64,000 nucleotides of DNA from NCBI RefSeq assembly GCF_009495355.1, contig NZ_VZAD01000061.1, positions 62,001 through 126,000 on the forward strand, given 5' to 3'. This document shows, piece after piece, positions 17,360 to 25,553 of the stretch. The stretch comes from Segatella copri (GTDB taxonomy: Bacteria; Bacteroidota; Bacteroidia; Bacteroidales; Bacteroidaceae). Below the pieces are notes generated by a model, which did no database searches, had not been told where the DNA came from, and saw only the letters and a program-made list of their open reading frames with translations. How positions within the stretch are numbered: the first letter of the stretch is position 1; every line of letters begins with the position of its first letter. Both the position numbers and the translations under genes were made by a program.

Positions 17360-18946
17360 TTATCTTACTTCCCACCCATCAATAGTCCCCGTCTTCGACG
17401 AGAAATTGCAGCCTATCAAATGGATATGCTTTGGACTTGCTTCGTATTCCCTCGCATATCCCTTGTCTTTGATTTGTTGGATGGCGGCATCGGCGGAGCC
17501 ATCAAGTTTGAACTCGAAGATATAGACATCGTTTGTGGTCTCTATGATACAATCCACTCTGCCTTCGCTTTGCTCTTTCTCGATGAAGATGGTATAGGAA
17601 CTGATCATTCGGAGAATGAGATAGAACGTGTACTGGAAGTATCGCTCCTTCTCTCGCTCATCATCCTTGCGACGCTGCGAATAGGGAATGCTTGCCAAGA
17701 AAGAGGTGAAGAGTTTCTTGAGCTGTTCTACATCACCTTCTTCCATGGTATCTATCACTTGAAGAACCCATGAACTTGGAGATTCTTTTGGCTTGAGGTA
17801 GCTGGATGTGAGCAATGTGATGAAGCCACGGCGTACTTCATCATTTGGAAAATCCAACAGATAGGAGTTGGTTGATCGCTTATACTTCTTGACGGTGAGA
17901 TAACCACTCTGATATATCATAGGCAATGGACGTTCCACATCAGCCTTGTAGTCATCGAAGTCTTGGGTGGTATAGTACTTGCCCACCAATTCGTTGATGT
18001 GTTCGTTGTCGTGAGCCAGGAGGCGCACAAGATAGGTTGGTGAACCTGTCTTGAACCAATAGTCGTCTATCCACATTTCGTTGAAGGCACGGAGTATGCT
18101 GAATGGATTATATACGCCAATCAATCGGCGACTGAAATGGTAACCATCGAACTGGCGCTTCAACTTGACTTTCATTTCATCTTCAGTAAACTCATATTCC
18201 CTTGCCATCTCCTTAATTTGCTCCTTGAAGACGGTGTGGAGTTCCTCCTCGGTGATGCCGAGCAAGGTGTCGTATCGGGCGGAGAGGCTGATGTCGTCGG
18301 GTTGGTTGAAACCGCTGAACACACTGACTTGTGAAAACTTGGTAACTCCCGTGAGTAATACGAACTGGAGATGCTCATCGGCTTCCTTGAAGACGGAATA
18401 GAATCCCTTCAGGGTATTACGATTATAATCCTCTAAGGTTATCTTGCTCTCATTGGTAGTGACATACATATCCAAGTCCATTACGTCAAGCAATGGCTTG
18501 TCGTATTCATCAATCAATACGACGGCACGCAAGCCTGTCTTTTCGTGGGCTGCCTTCAGAATTTCACGGAAGCGACTTCCAAGAGTTGTGGCAAAGGGAG
18601 ACTTGCCATATATAGCTTCTTGTGTTTCGACAAATTCAGTCAATACATTTTCCAATTCATTTTCCTTCGTAAAATCCTTGCCATTGAAATCTATATGAAA
18701 TACAGGATATTCCTTCCATTCTGTCTCTAATTTCTCCAAGGCAAGCCCTTTGAACAGTTTTTTCCTGCCTTGGAAGTAGCATTCGAGGGTTGACACAAGC
18801 AAAGACTTGCCAAATCGCCTTGGGCGACTCAGAAAGTAAATGTTTCCATTATGTATCAAGTCATAAATCAACTCGGTTTTATCAATGTAAAGATAGCCCT
18901 CATTGATGATTTTATCGAAACTTTGAATGCCTATAGGATATTTCAT
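17360..18946 (-). CDS. AAA-ATPase-like protein with PD-(D/E)XK nuclease domain
   Basis: A 528-residue protein of the AAA-ATPase_like plus PDDEXK_9 (DUF1703) family that is heavily expanded in Bacteroidota. It has the family opening (YPIGIQSFDKIINEGYLYID), Walker A RPRRFGKSLL (about residue 42), Walker B VVLIDEYDKPL (about 146), and the C-terminal nuclease-fold strand VDCIIETTNDVYIFEFKLDG with the D...E-x-K residues. The biological role is unproven; mobile or defence functions are proposed. It sits in the variable insert between ravA and viaA and has its own promoter. Confidence 0.85.
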   Translation of the reverse strand: MKYPIGIQSFDKIINEGYLYIDKTELIYDLIHNGNIYFLSRPRRFGKSLLVSTLECYFQGRKKLFKGLALEKLETEWKEYPVFHIDFNGKDFTKENELENVLTEFVETQEAIYGKSPFATTLGSRFREILKAAHEKTGLRAVVLIDEYDKPLLDVMDLDMYVTTNESKITLEDYNRNTLKGFYSVFKEADEHLQFVLLTGVTKFSQVSVFSGFNQPDDISLSARYDTLLGITEEELHTVFKEQIKEMAREYEFTEDEMKVKLKRQFDGYHFSRRLIGVYNPFSILRAFNEMWIDDYWFKTGSPTYLVRLLAHDNEHINELVGKYYTTQDFDDYKADVERPLPMIYQSGYLTVKKYKRSTNSYLLDFPNDEVRRGFITLLTSSYLKPKESPSSWVLQVIDTMEEGDVEQLKKLFTSFLASIPYSQRRKDDEREKERYFQYTFYLILRMISSYTIFIEKEQSEGRVDCIIETTNDVYIFEFKLDGSADAAIQQIKDKGYAREYEASPKHIHLIGCNFSSKTGTIDGWEVR

Positions 18947-18970
18947 ATTGCCTTCTTATTGAATACTACT

Positions 18971-19003
18971 GCAAAATTACAAAAAAAAATCATATTCGCA
19001 ATT
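18971..19003 (-). promoter_or_regulatory. Promoter of the AAA-PD-(D/E)XK gene
   Basis: The minus strand has TAATTTTGC (18979-18971) with TTGCG about 18 bases upstream, 25 bases before the ATG. Confidence 0.5.
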
Positions 19004-19009
19004 CTGTGC

Positions 19010-19041
19010 TTGGTTATTTCGCGGGAAATGCGTATTTTTGC
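19010..19041 (+). promoter_or_regulatory. Promoter of the C_GCAxxG_C_C-viaA operon
   Basis: TTGG (19010-19013) and TATTTTTGC (19033-19041) are spaced by 19 bases, 48 bases before the ATG. Confidence 0.65.
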
Positions 19042-19088
19042 AAGTGGGCTTTATGGTAAATCCTTGTTTCTATTAAAGAGAGAACGTT

Positions 19089-19580
19089 ATGAATGAACAG
19101 AAGAAATTGACTCCCGAATTGGAGGAACGTGTGCAGCAGGCGGTGGATAACTTCATGCAGGGGTATGGCTGTTGTCAGTCTGTAGTGGCAGCCTTTGCCG
19201 ATCTGTATGGTCTTGACGACAAGATGGCGAAGCGCATCGGTGCAGGCTTCGGAGGTGGAGTAGGAAGGATGCGGATGATGTGCGGTGCCGTGTCGGGAAT
19301 AGTTGTCCTCGTAGGACTTGATTGCGGACAGACCGAAGGCGATGACCGCGAAGGAAAGTCGGCATGCTATAAGGTGGTGCAGCAACTGCTCGCCCAGTCG
19401 AAAGAGCAGAATGGCAGCATCATCTGTGCCGAAATCTTAGGACTGAAAGGTCATGAGAAAGCTCAGTCGAGCTATGTCGCCTCTGCCCGTACAGCCGAAT
19501 ACTATAAGACGCGTCCCTGCGCTGCCAAAGTGGAGAGTGCTGCCAGAATCTTTGCCGAATACTTGATGGCGAAAGAATAA
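19089..19580 (+). CDS. C_GCAxxG_C_C family protein
   Basis: A 163-residue protein. The family pattern is clear: YGCCQSVVAAFADLYGL near residue 26-42, GAGFGGGVGRMRMMCGAVSG, and C-terminal cysteines in IICAEIL and TRPCAAKV. The conserved cysteines are thought to bind metal or act in redox; members are often annotated as probable redox-active or split-soret-like proteins, with no proven reaction. It ends 3 bases before the viaA-like gene, so both are likely one transcript. Confidence 0.85.
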   Translation: MNEQKKLTPELEERVQQAVDNFMQGYGCCQSVVAAFADLYGLDDKMAKRIGAGFGGGVGRMRMMCGAVSGIVVLVGLDCGQTEGDDREGKSACYKVVQQLLAQSKEQNGSIICAEILGLKGHEKAQSSYVASARTAEYYKTRPCAAKVESAARIFAEYLMAKE

Positions 19581-19583
19581 AAT

Positions 19584-21200
19584 ATGAACTACCAAAATAA
19601 CAAGGACTTTGCCGAAGCCCAGTATTACCTGAAGATGCTGGACGACTTCTGTAAGACAGGTCGGGTGATCATGCCCGAACTGCCGGCACAGGTCATGCCC
19701 TGGAATACGAAGGAAGATCCGCTGAAAGACTATCTCGTTCATCTCTTCAACCTGAAGATAACCATCGCAACAGGTGAGGAGGTGCAGAAGTTCATGCGCC
19801 AGGTGGTGAACAGCAAGATCAAGGCAAAGGTGTTCTACGACTGCGTGGGCAAGTTTGTGGTGGAGTGTGTGCATCACATCCGTTTTCAGCGCCAGCGTGC
19901 CTGGACTGCCCATCATCGTGCCGAAGATGTGCTGTCCTGGACCAGCTTCAGGCGTATGGACAGGCAGGTGTGGCATCCCTTGCTCCATCAGTTGGAGCAG
20001 GATTATGGTGCCGACGGTTTCGACAAGCCTTTCTTCGTGCGGCTGTTTCAAGGCGAGGGCGCTTCGAAGAGCGAGAACTGGGAACGTCTGGTGAGAGACT
20101 GGAAAGACTGTATCGAAAGGCAGACACTTGGCAAACTGAAGAACTTCATCGCCATCAGACAGAACAATTTCGAGAGCGGACTCATCAAGATGATGGGTCA
20201 GGTGACCCGAAACATCAAGGCCAAGGGAATACCCGAGAGCAGAGCCGTACAGGCTTGGGAACTGATGTCGGGCGGATGGACCGAGACCGAGTTTGAACGC
20301 AGGCTTAACCAGATGAAGATACAGGACCGCTATCCCGAAATCAAGGAGATAGTGGCAAAGATGGGTCGTGTGGCAGACGCCAATGGCAAGGACCGACTCA
20401 CTATAGCTTCGGGCGTAGACATGAAGATGGAGCATTCGGCAGGCAGCGACATTGAGGGCATCACCGTGGGCGACGACCTCAACTCCTTGCTGCCTCTCGA
20501 ACTTGCACAGTATAGCGATGAGGACATGGAAGGGCTCTTTATTTATAAGTATCGTACGCGCAGGCTGCAGACCTTCCGCTATAAGAGCGAGATGGCAAAG
20601 CCTTCACGCAAGTTGGGATTCACCCATGCCTCGCGCAAGGGTCCCATGATCGTGTGCCTCGACACGTCGGCAAGTATGTATGGCACTCCCGAGCGAGTTG
20701 CCTCCACGCTTATCTCCCTGCTTGAGGAAACTGCCGAGGACCTGGAACGTGACTGTTATCTCATAGACTTTTCGGTCAGCATCCATGCCGTCGATCTGAT
20801 GGAGAAACGCCGGCTCAACCGCATGCGCAAGTTGGGTTTGCAGATACCTCAGTCTTCGGACGAGCCAGATTTGGAGAAGCCGCTGCGCCAGTCAAGCGCT
20901 TCTCATCTTCCCTTCATCGGTGGTGGTACGAATGCACGCAAGATGATGGATGAGATGTTCTCTCTTCTCGACAACGACGGTTTGCGTTATGTCAATGCCG
21001 ACGTGCTGTGGATCACCGACTTTATGATTCCGGAGCCTCCCCGTCTGCTGCTCGATAAGTTCAAGGAATACCGCGACACGGGCACCCGCTTCTATGGCAT
21101 CTGTATCGTACACGAGCAAGACAAAGCCGAGAATAATTCCTGGGAGCCTTACTTCCATCACCTCTATACCATCACCTATCGCCCCGTGAGGAGGTATTAG
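19584..21200 (+). CDS. viaA: VWA-domain protein, ViaA-like
   Basis: A 538-residue cytoplasmic protein. The N-terminal 300 residues are helical; the C-terminal von Willebrand A domain has the metal-ion (MIDAS) motif in IVCLDTSASMYGTPE (about residue 355), a Thr-containing loop (FIGGGTNARKM) and WITDFMIPEP. This layout is that of ViaA/YieM, the partner of RavA, which binds anionic lipids and delivers the ATPase to membrane targets. The matching ATPase lies at 12350-13549, separated by inserted genes, so the pair has probably been split. The ATG is 3 bases after the preceding stop. Confidence 0.8.
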   Translation: MNYQNNKDFAEAQYYLKMLDDFCKTGRVIMPELPAQVMPWNTKEDPLKDYLVHLFNLKITIATGEEVQKFMRQVVNSKIKAKVFYDCVGKFVVECVHHIRFQRQRAWTAHHRAEDVLSWTSFRRMDRQVWHPLLHQLEQDYGADGFDKPFFVRLFQGEGASKSENWERLVRDWKDCIERQTLGKLKNFIAIRQNNFESGLIKMMGQVTRNIKAKGIPESRAVQAWELMSGGWTETEFERRLNQMKIQDRYPEIKEIVAKMGRVADANGKDRLTIASGVDMKMEHSAGSDIEGITVGDDLNSLLPLELAQYSDEDMEGLFIYKYRTRRLQTFRYKSEMAKPSRKLGFTHASRKGPMIVCLDTSASMYGTPERVASTLISLLEETAEDLERDCYLIDFSVSIHAVDLMEKRRLNRMRKLGLQIPQSSDEPDLEKPLRQSSASHLPFIGGGTNARKMMDEMFSLLDNDGLRYVNADVLWITDFMIPEPPRLLLDKFKEYRDTGTRFYGICIVHEQDKAENNSWEPYFHHLYTITYRPVRRY

Positions 21201-21236
21201 ACGATTCAGTATTAGTAACTGAACTTTAGCAAGTTC

Positions 21237-21385
21237 AGAAGTTAAAGGAGTGATCACTCCCTTCGGTCGTTAGAGGCTATAGCCAACAGCACAAAGGGAA
21301 TGGGGAAGGGGCAAATCCACAAAAGCATTTGTCCCTTAACATCTCTAACTTCTTTAACTTCCCCATTTGCGAAAGTTGAGTAAGA
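21237..21385. repeat. Satellite repeat cluster (CTCCCTTCGGTCGTTAG and TTGCGAAAGTTGAG motifs)
   Basis: It contains GTGATCACTCCCTTCGGTCG-TTAG, CTATAGCCAACAGC, CCACAAAAGCATTTGTC, a run of TAACTTCTTTAACTTCC and CATTTGCGAAAGTTGAG. The same pieces, some inverted, recur at 24064-24125, 24552-24722 and 50160-50200/50698-50750. It lies between two convergent genes. Confidence 0.75.
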
Positions 21386-21393
21386 TGTTTCTT

Positions 21394-22425
21394 TTATTTC
21401 TTTTTCAGCATCATCATACGCGACTTTTCCTTTGCCAGAGCCTGCATGTCCACGGCAACATCGTCTTCGTCAACGATTTCCACGCCTGTCATCGTCTCTA
21501 TCACATCTTCCATGGAAACCACGCCACGAAGGCAGCCGTATTCATCAATGATGATGGAGATGTGCTCTCGTTTTTCCAGCATCTTTTCCCATATCTGATA
21601 CAAGGATTCGTCCTCCTTGAAAGAGAGAATCGGGCGTACCAGTTCGGATAATTTGGTTTGGAACTTGTCGTCCGAAACCTCCTTGAGCACCATGTCTTTC
21701 AGAACATATCCTACGATATAGTCCTTATTGTTGTCATAAACGGGGATGCGGGAGAATTTCCACTCTTTCTGCTCGTAAAACTCCTTGATGGACTGATTGA
21801 TGTTAGCCGATTCCACTACGATGGATGGTGTCATAACCTCTTTGGCTTTTACTCCAGCCAGACGGATGCAGCTTTTGATAATCTTGCTTTCTGATTCATG
21901 GAAGATACCTTCTGTGGTACCTACATCCACCATGGCAGAAACTTCTTCGCGACTCATGGAAGCCTGATGGCTCTTCGGTGTAAATACCTTTGTGATAAGC
22001 TCAGAGAGCAGTACCAGAGGATAGGTGATGAAAATGAGCACCCTGATGATCTTGGTAGATGTCATCGCCAGAGAGCGCCAATAGGAGGCACCAATCGTTT
22101 TCGGGATGATTTCTGAAAGCACCAGAATCAACAGAGTAAGAATGGCAGAAATGATTCCGAAGTATTCTTCACCAAAGAGTTTCATAGATTCAGCACCTAC
22201 ACCGGCAGAACCGATGGTGTGGGCGATGGTGTTGAGCGAAAGAATGGCACCTACCGGGCGATCTACGTTGTTCTTATACTGTTTCATCAACGAGGCAGTC
22301 TTGTTGCCTTGATTCTCCTTCATCGAGATAAACGACATCGGAGTAGATAATAGCACCGCCTCCAGGACGGAGCATAAAAAGGATAGTGACAGTGCACCTA
22401 AAAAATATAATATGATTAAACCCAT
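21394..22425 (-). CDS. CNNM/CorC (HlyC/UPF0053) transporter-associated protein
   Basis: A 343-residue membrane protein. The N-terminal DUF21/CNNM domain has three to four hydrophobic segments (starting LIILYFLGALSLSFLCSVLE), followed by a linker (GIFHESESKIIKSCIRLAG) and a pair of CBS domains (from VMTPSIVVESANINQSIKEF to IIIDEYGCLRGVVSMEDVIE). Such proteins are linked to magnesium or cobalt efflux, with CBS domains sensing ATP-Mg. The C-terminal CorC_HlyC transporter domain of longer relatives is absent; the protein ends in a basic tail after the second CBS. It is single-gene. Confidence 0.85.
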   Translation of the reverse strand: MGLIILYFLGALSLSFLCSVLEAVLLSTPMSFISMKENQGNKTASLMKQYKNNVDRPVGAILSLNTIAHTIGSAGVGAESMKLFGEEYFGIISAILTLLILVLSEIIPKTIGASYWRSLAMTSTKIIRVLIFITYPLVLLSELITKVFTPKSHQASMSREEVSAMVDVGTTEGIFHESESKIIKSCIRLAGVKAKEVMTPSIVVESANINQSIKEFYEQKEWKFSRIPVYDNNKDYIVGYVLKDMVLKEVSDDKFQTKLSELVRPILSFKEDESLYQIWEKMLEKREHISIIIDEYGCLRGVVSMEDVIETMTGVEIVDEDDVAVDMQALAKEKSRMMMLKKK

Positions 22426-22663
22426 GTAAATTTCAATTCGTTAATAATATGTTATCTGTAATGAGATAGATATTATTTTCGAATGTTGCAATGAAGGATA
22501 TAATGGGCTACATTACATCTGTGATGTTTATTCAATATGGATATTGATGCAAATGACATTGTTGTTATATTTCAATCTGTTGCAAAAATAAGCAGAAAAA
22601 CATGATTTCAATACAATCTTTTCGTAAATTATATAGTTTTAATATGTTTTTAGTAAAAGTATG
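22426..22663. other. AT-rich gap without gene
   Basis: An AT-rich spacer between the starts/ends of two minus-strand genes. I see no ORF, repeat or RNA; only TTGCAAAAATA near 22570, which could be a minus-strand promoter element for the CNNM gene. Confidence 0.4.
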
Positions 22664-23770
22664 TTAGTATCTGAGTTTTATCAATGTCCCCATAGGGCAC
22701 ACGAAACGGCAGTAGGGGCGTGTGATCACAAAGGATAATGCGATGAACAGAAGGGCTGTCGCAATGACAATCCATGAGGCAGAACGGAAGATGAATGCCG
22801 AAAAAGGCTCATAGTCAGTCCATTCGCTCCACACTCCTCCCCAAATACATACCATCAGCAAAGCCCATATCAGCTTGCGCACCTTGTCAAGCCGTTTGAT
22901 AGCCAAGGGACTCATTCTTATCTTGTATTTTATCCCTCTGCCTGCTATCTGCTGCAGCGAGCCGTATGGACAGACGTGGGTACAATAGTGCGACTTCTTG
23001 CCAAAGAGCGGATAAATGAAAGCCGTTATCAGCATGACTGTCGCAATGATGTTGCCCGATATCTCCATGCCATGGGCTGCGAAACCCAGCAGGGAAGAAT
23101 AAGAAAGGCAAGTTCCGCACCAGAATCCAAGCACAATGACATTCAGTATCAGTTGACAGAAATGATACCTTCTGTTCTTGACAAAAAGTGGTAGGATGGC
23201 TGCCATCAGCACCACGCATATACCGGTGATGTTTCTTAGGGAGAACAGAGAAGAGCCGCTGTTATCAGAAGAACCCCAACTGCTGTTGCCTTTTACTGAT
23301 TCGTCGGTCTGCAGATTGTTCTTGGCATACAGAAGTCCCCGTTGCATGTTTCCTATAATGGCTTTGGATGAGAATGTGGCCCCTGTTACGGCATCCACCT
23401 TCATGTTCATTGCCTCGTCTATCGTTCTGCCTTTCCATTTCTCAAACAGGGCAGAGGCATTGTCAAAGAATTCCTTTGTCTCGTCGTTCTTTAGCGCCAC
23501 AATGTTCTCTACGACACCATTCTTGATGACGATGTTGAGTGGCACCTTTCCTCCATATCCTGTGATGTCTGATGCCAGCGCAGAAGTGTTGATGACGGCA
23601 GTTCCGTTTCCGAGTATGCGTAGAGTGTCATTGTTTGCAGCCTGTGGCTTCTGTTCAGATCGGAAAGAGTGTCCCAACAGTTCGCCATGCTTTACGATAG
23701 CCAGCGAAGAAACAATGACCAGACAGATGAAAAGACTTAATAACTGTTTTGTTCTGAAAAATGATTTCAT
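22664..23770 (-). CDS. FMN-binding and 4Fe-4S membrane protein (NosR/RnfG-like)
   Basis: A 368-residue inner-membrane protein. After an N-terminal membrane anchor, residues about 45-145 form an FMN-binding domain with the flavinylation motif DAVTGATFSS (Thr near residue 130), a target of ApbE. Five membrane segments follow, and two cysteine clusters, CTHVCPYGS (about 265) and CRFVCPMGT (about 355), resemble the polyferredoxin arms of NosR, each incomplete for a classical CxxCxxCxxxCP set. It probably passes electrons across the membrane. A second FMN-binding protein lies 350 bases downstream beyond repeat copy 3. Confidence 0.8.
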   Translation of the reverse strand: MKSFFRTKQLLSLFICLVIVSSLAIVKHGELLGHSFRSEQKPQAANNDTLRILGNGTAVINTSALASDITGYGGKVPLNIVIKNGVVENIVALKNDETKEFFDNASALFEKWKGRTIDEAMNMKVDAVTGATFSSKAIIGNMQRGLLYAKNNLQTDESVKGNSSWGSSDNSGSSLFSLRNITGICVVLMAAILPLFVKNRRYHFCQLILNVIVLGFWCGTCLSYSSLLGFAAHGMEISGNIIATVMLITAFIYPLFGKKSHYCTHVCPYGSLQQIAGRGIKYKIRMSPLAIKRLDKVRKLIWALLMVCIWGGVWSEWTDYEPFSAFIFRSASWIVIATALLFIALSFVITRPYCRFVCPMGTLIKLRY

Positions 23771-23828
23771 ATTTAAGTCTGTTGTTTCCTATTTTTTTAT
23801 TCGTTACTGTAGTGTCTTTAACTGAAGT

Positions 23829-24035
23829 TTCGCCCCACACGCCCTGAAGGGGCAGAAGCTCTTAGCCCAGGGCATCGCCCTGGGTTATTACGGATGATAG
23901 CCTGTCGCCCTGTAAGGGCAAAAGCTTTAAAACTCCTAACAATTTATAAGGCTTTTGCCCTTACAGGGCGCCTTTCTGATTGTCATTGTACCCAGGGCGA
24001 TGCCCTGGGCTAAGAGCTTTTGGGCCTTCAGCCCG
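23829..24035. repeat. Nested palindromic intergenic repeat, copy 3
   Basis: It has the same orientation and arm order as copy 2 (CGCCCTGAAGGGGCAGAAGC ... GTCGCCCTGTAAGGGC ... GCCCTTACAGGGCGCC ... GCCCTGGGCTAAGAGC), with a centre of about 24 bases. It lies between two FMN-binding genes that may once have been adjacent. ACTTGCGAAACTTGAG follows. Confidence 0.9.
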
Positions 24036-24063
24036 TACTTAAACCACTTGCGAAACTTGAGTC

Positions 24064-24125
24064 TTTAACTTCTAACGACCGAAGGGAGTGATAACTTCTC
24101 TAACTTCTGTATTTGCGAAGGTTCA
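24064..24125. repeat. Satellite repeat, inverted copy
   Basis: TAACGACCGAAGGGAGTGAT and AACTTCTCTAACTTCTGTAT-TTGCGAAG match the complement of the units at 21250 and 24590. It overlaps the end of the small FMN-binding gene. Confidence 0.65.
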
Positions 24126-24530
24126 ATGCGTTAGATAATAAGAGATGCCCCGCTTTACGTTTTCCTTTACAGCTTTGCTGGAGTAGGTGGCACCTGTGAC
24201 ACCATCGATTTGGGCATGCTGTGCCTTTCTTACTTTCATGCCGTTCCATTTGTTGAGCAGACCCTGTTTTACCTTGTTGAAGAACTTGGGAGTCTCCTGA
24301 TTGGCAAGTGCTTTGATTTCTACAATTTTCCCTTTCTTGATGTAGATAGCGAGTGGTGTGTTGCCGCGAAATCCCTTGATGTCTTTCCCCAGCGTTGTGG
24401 TATTGACGATGTAGGTTCCGTCTGCCTTCTTGGTCATGACCTCAGAGTGGGAACTTTTGGCTGTTGCTATTATACTGCTGACCATTCCTATGCACAGTAT
24501 TGCCGCAAAAATGAATATTCTTTTCTTCAT
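24123..24530 (-). CDS. Periplasmic FMN-binding domain protein
   Basis: A 135-residue protein with an N-terminal signal or anchor (FIFAAILCIGMVSSIIATA) followed by a single FMN-binding domain. The flavinylation motif is DGVTGATYSSKAV (Thr near residue 110). It is the same domain as in the neighbouring NosR-like gene (pattern N-T-L-G-x-D-I-x-G-(F/Y)-x-G). It would carry covalent FMN after ApbE modification and serve as a small electron carrier outside the inner membrane. No apbE is in the window. The gene pair is separated by repeat copy 3. Confidence 0.8.
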   Translation of the reverse strand: MKKRIFIFAAILCIGMVSSIIATAKSSHSEVMTKKADGTYIVNTTTLGKDIKGFRGNTPLAIYIKKGKIVEIKALANQETPKFFNKVKQGLLNKWNGMKVRKAQHAQIDGVTGATYSSKAVKENVKRGISYYLTH

Positions 24531-24551
24531 AATTGTTTTTTGTTATAGAAC

Positions 24552-24722
24552 TTTCGCAGAGTTCAGAAGTTATAGAAGTTAAAGAAGTTATCACTCCCTT
24601 CGGTCGTTAGAAGTTATAGCCAACAGCCTTTTTGGTTGAATATTTAGCTGTAAAGCATATGGCTTTAACTTCTCTAACTTCTTTAAATTCTTTAACTTCC
24701 CCATTTGCGAAAGTTGAGATCC
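24552..24722. repeat. Satellite repeat cluster
   Basis: It has GTTATCACTCCCTTCGGTCG-TTAG, AGTTATAGCCAACAGC, TAACTTCTCTAACTTC and CATTTGCGAAAGTTGAG. It is the same arrangement as at 21237-21385. Confidence 0.75.
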
Positions 24723-25105
24723 TAATTTTATTGTGTGCAAAATTACACAATAATTCTGTAATAAGCAATGCTGGTATTCAAAAATCATTATTTTTAGGTA
24801 TTGCTTTACATATCCTCCATCGACAATCCTTGGTATCCGATAGTGAATTTCTTTCTCTTCCTTTCTGTCCCATCAGGAAGCTATCTCCTTTCCGAGCAGT
24901 ATGCATATTGTATTTCATTTTCAATTTCATCTTCCCTCTTCATTTTTTCTCCTCCTATGTCAGTTTTTGTCTTAACAGGATTGTATTTTTGCCGCAGAAT
25001 TGACAATAACTCTATATAATTAAGGTATGAATGCAGAAAGAAGGAGGGAGTGGAGTCCCTGAAATGTGAAATATAGGAGGAATCCATAAGATTTCTTGTT
25101 AAAAA
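24723..25105. other. Gene-free stretch with a higA-derived scrap
   Basis: No supported gene. At 24894-24925 GAGCAGTATGCATATTGTAT-TTCAT matches the higA coding strand at 43802-43826, in the same orientation, and would read KYNMHTAR on the minus strand, but it has no extended frame. Open minus frames here have stops around it. I see no other structure. Confidence 0.45.
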
Positions 25106-25430
25106 TTTGGTGGCTCATCAGATTTTTAATACATTTGCCATTGGTTAGTGACAGGGCAGGTGAAAGTCCTCGCTTGAAGTCGCTATGATGCAGAGAAACA
25201 AGATAATCTTGTGGACACGAGCAAACTATTCAGTTCTGTAGGTTGAAATCTGGTAAATTGAAACGTAGAAAGAACGCGAATTTGTTTGAGCGAGTCTGCG
25301 CCATCATATGGTGTGGATTCCTCTTTCGCATTTTCTTTTCTACGGGTTTTACCAGAGCCTAACTTACAAGGAAGTGAAGAAAGTAGGGGTTCACGCCATT
25401 CTTTTTTCACTTATGGACCATTATGAACTT
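25106..25430 (+). ncRNA. Candidate non-coding transcript upstream of the island
   Basis: A well-formed promoter (TTTG 25106-25109, 20-base spacer, TACATTTGC 25130-25138) predicts a start near 25145. The following 285 bases have no start codon with a convincing ORF, contain a palindrome ACAAGAT-A-ATCTTGT at about 25202-25216, and end before a second promoter (25432-25460). I do not recognise the RNA. Confidence 0.35.
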
Positions 25431-25431
25431 G

Positions 25432-25460
25432 TTTGGTTCGCAGATATTTCCTACCTTTGC
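25432..25460 (+). promoter_or_regulatory. Promoter for first island gene
   Basis: TTTGG at 25432-25436 and TACCTTTGC at 25452-25460 (spacer 16, slightly short), 94 bases before the ATG of the 73-aa gene. Confidence 0.6.
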
Positions 25461-25482
25461 AACTTGATACACTTGCATTTGG

Positions 25483-25519
25483 GCAATTTGAAAGCAGCTT
25501 TCATTGCGCTCGTTTGCAT
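25483..25519 (+). promoter_or_regulatory. Shared inverted-repeat leader element, copy 1
   Basis: GCAATTTGAAAGCAGCTTTC-ATTGCGCTCGTTTGCAT contains TGAAAGC/GCTTTCA arms with a one-base gap. An almost identical block is at 35769-35804 ahead of the LRR gene. The copies lie just downstream of, or overlap, TAnnTTTGC elements, so the block may be an operator or the 5' end of the transcript. Confidence 0.6.
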
Positions 25520-25553
25520 AAACCATATACGATAACTTAAAAACTGAATGCTT

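Noticed and set aside
25140-25260. Cobalamin riboswitch or group II intron at the island border
   Set aside because: AGGTGAAAGTCCT recalls a riboswitch segment, but the B12 box and the downstream transport gene are missing, and no intron domain V was found.
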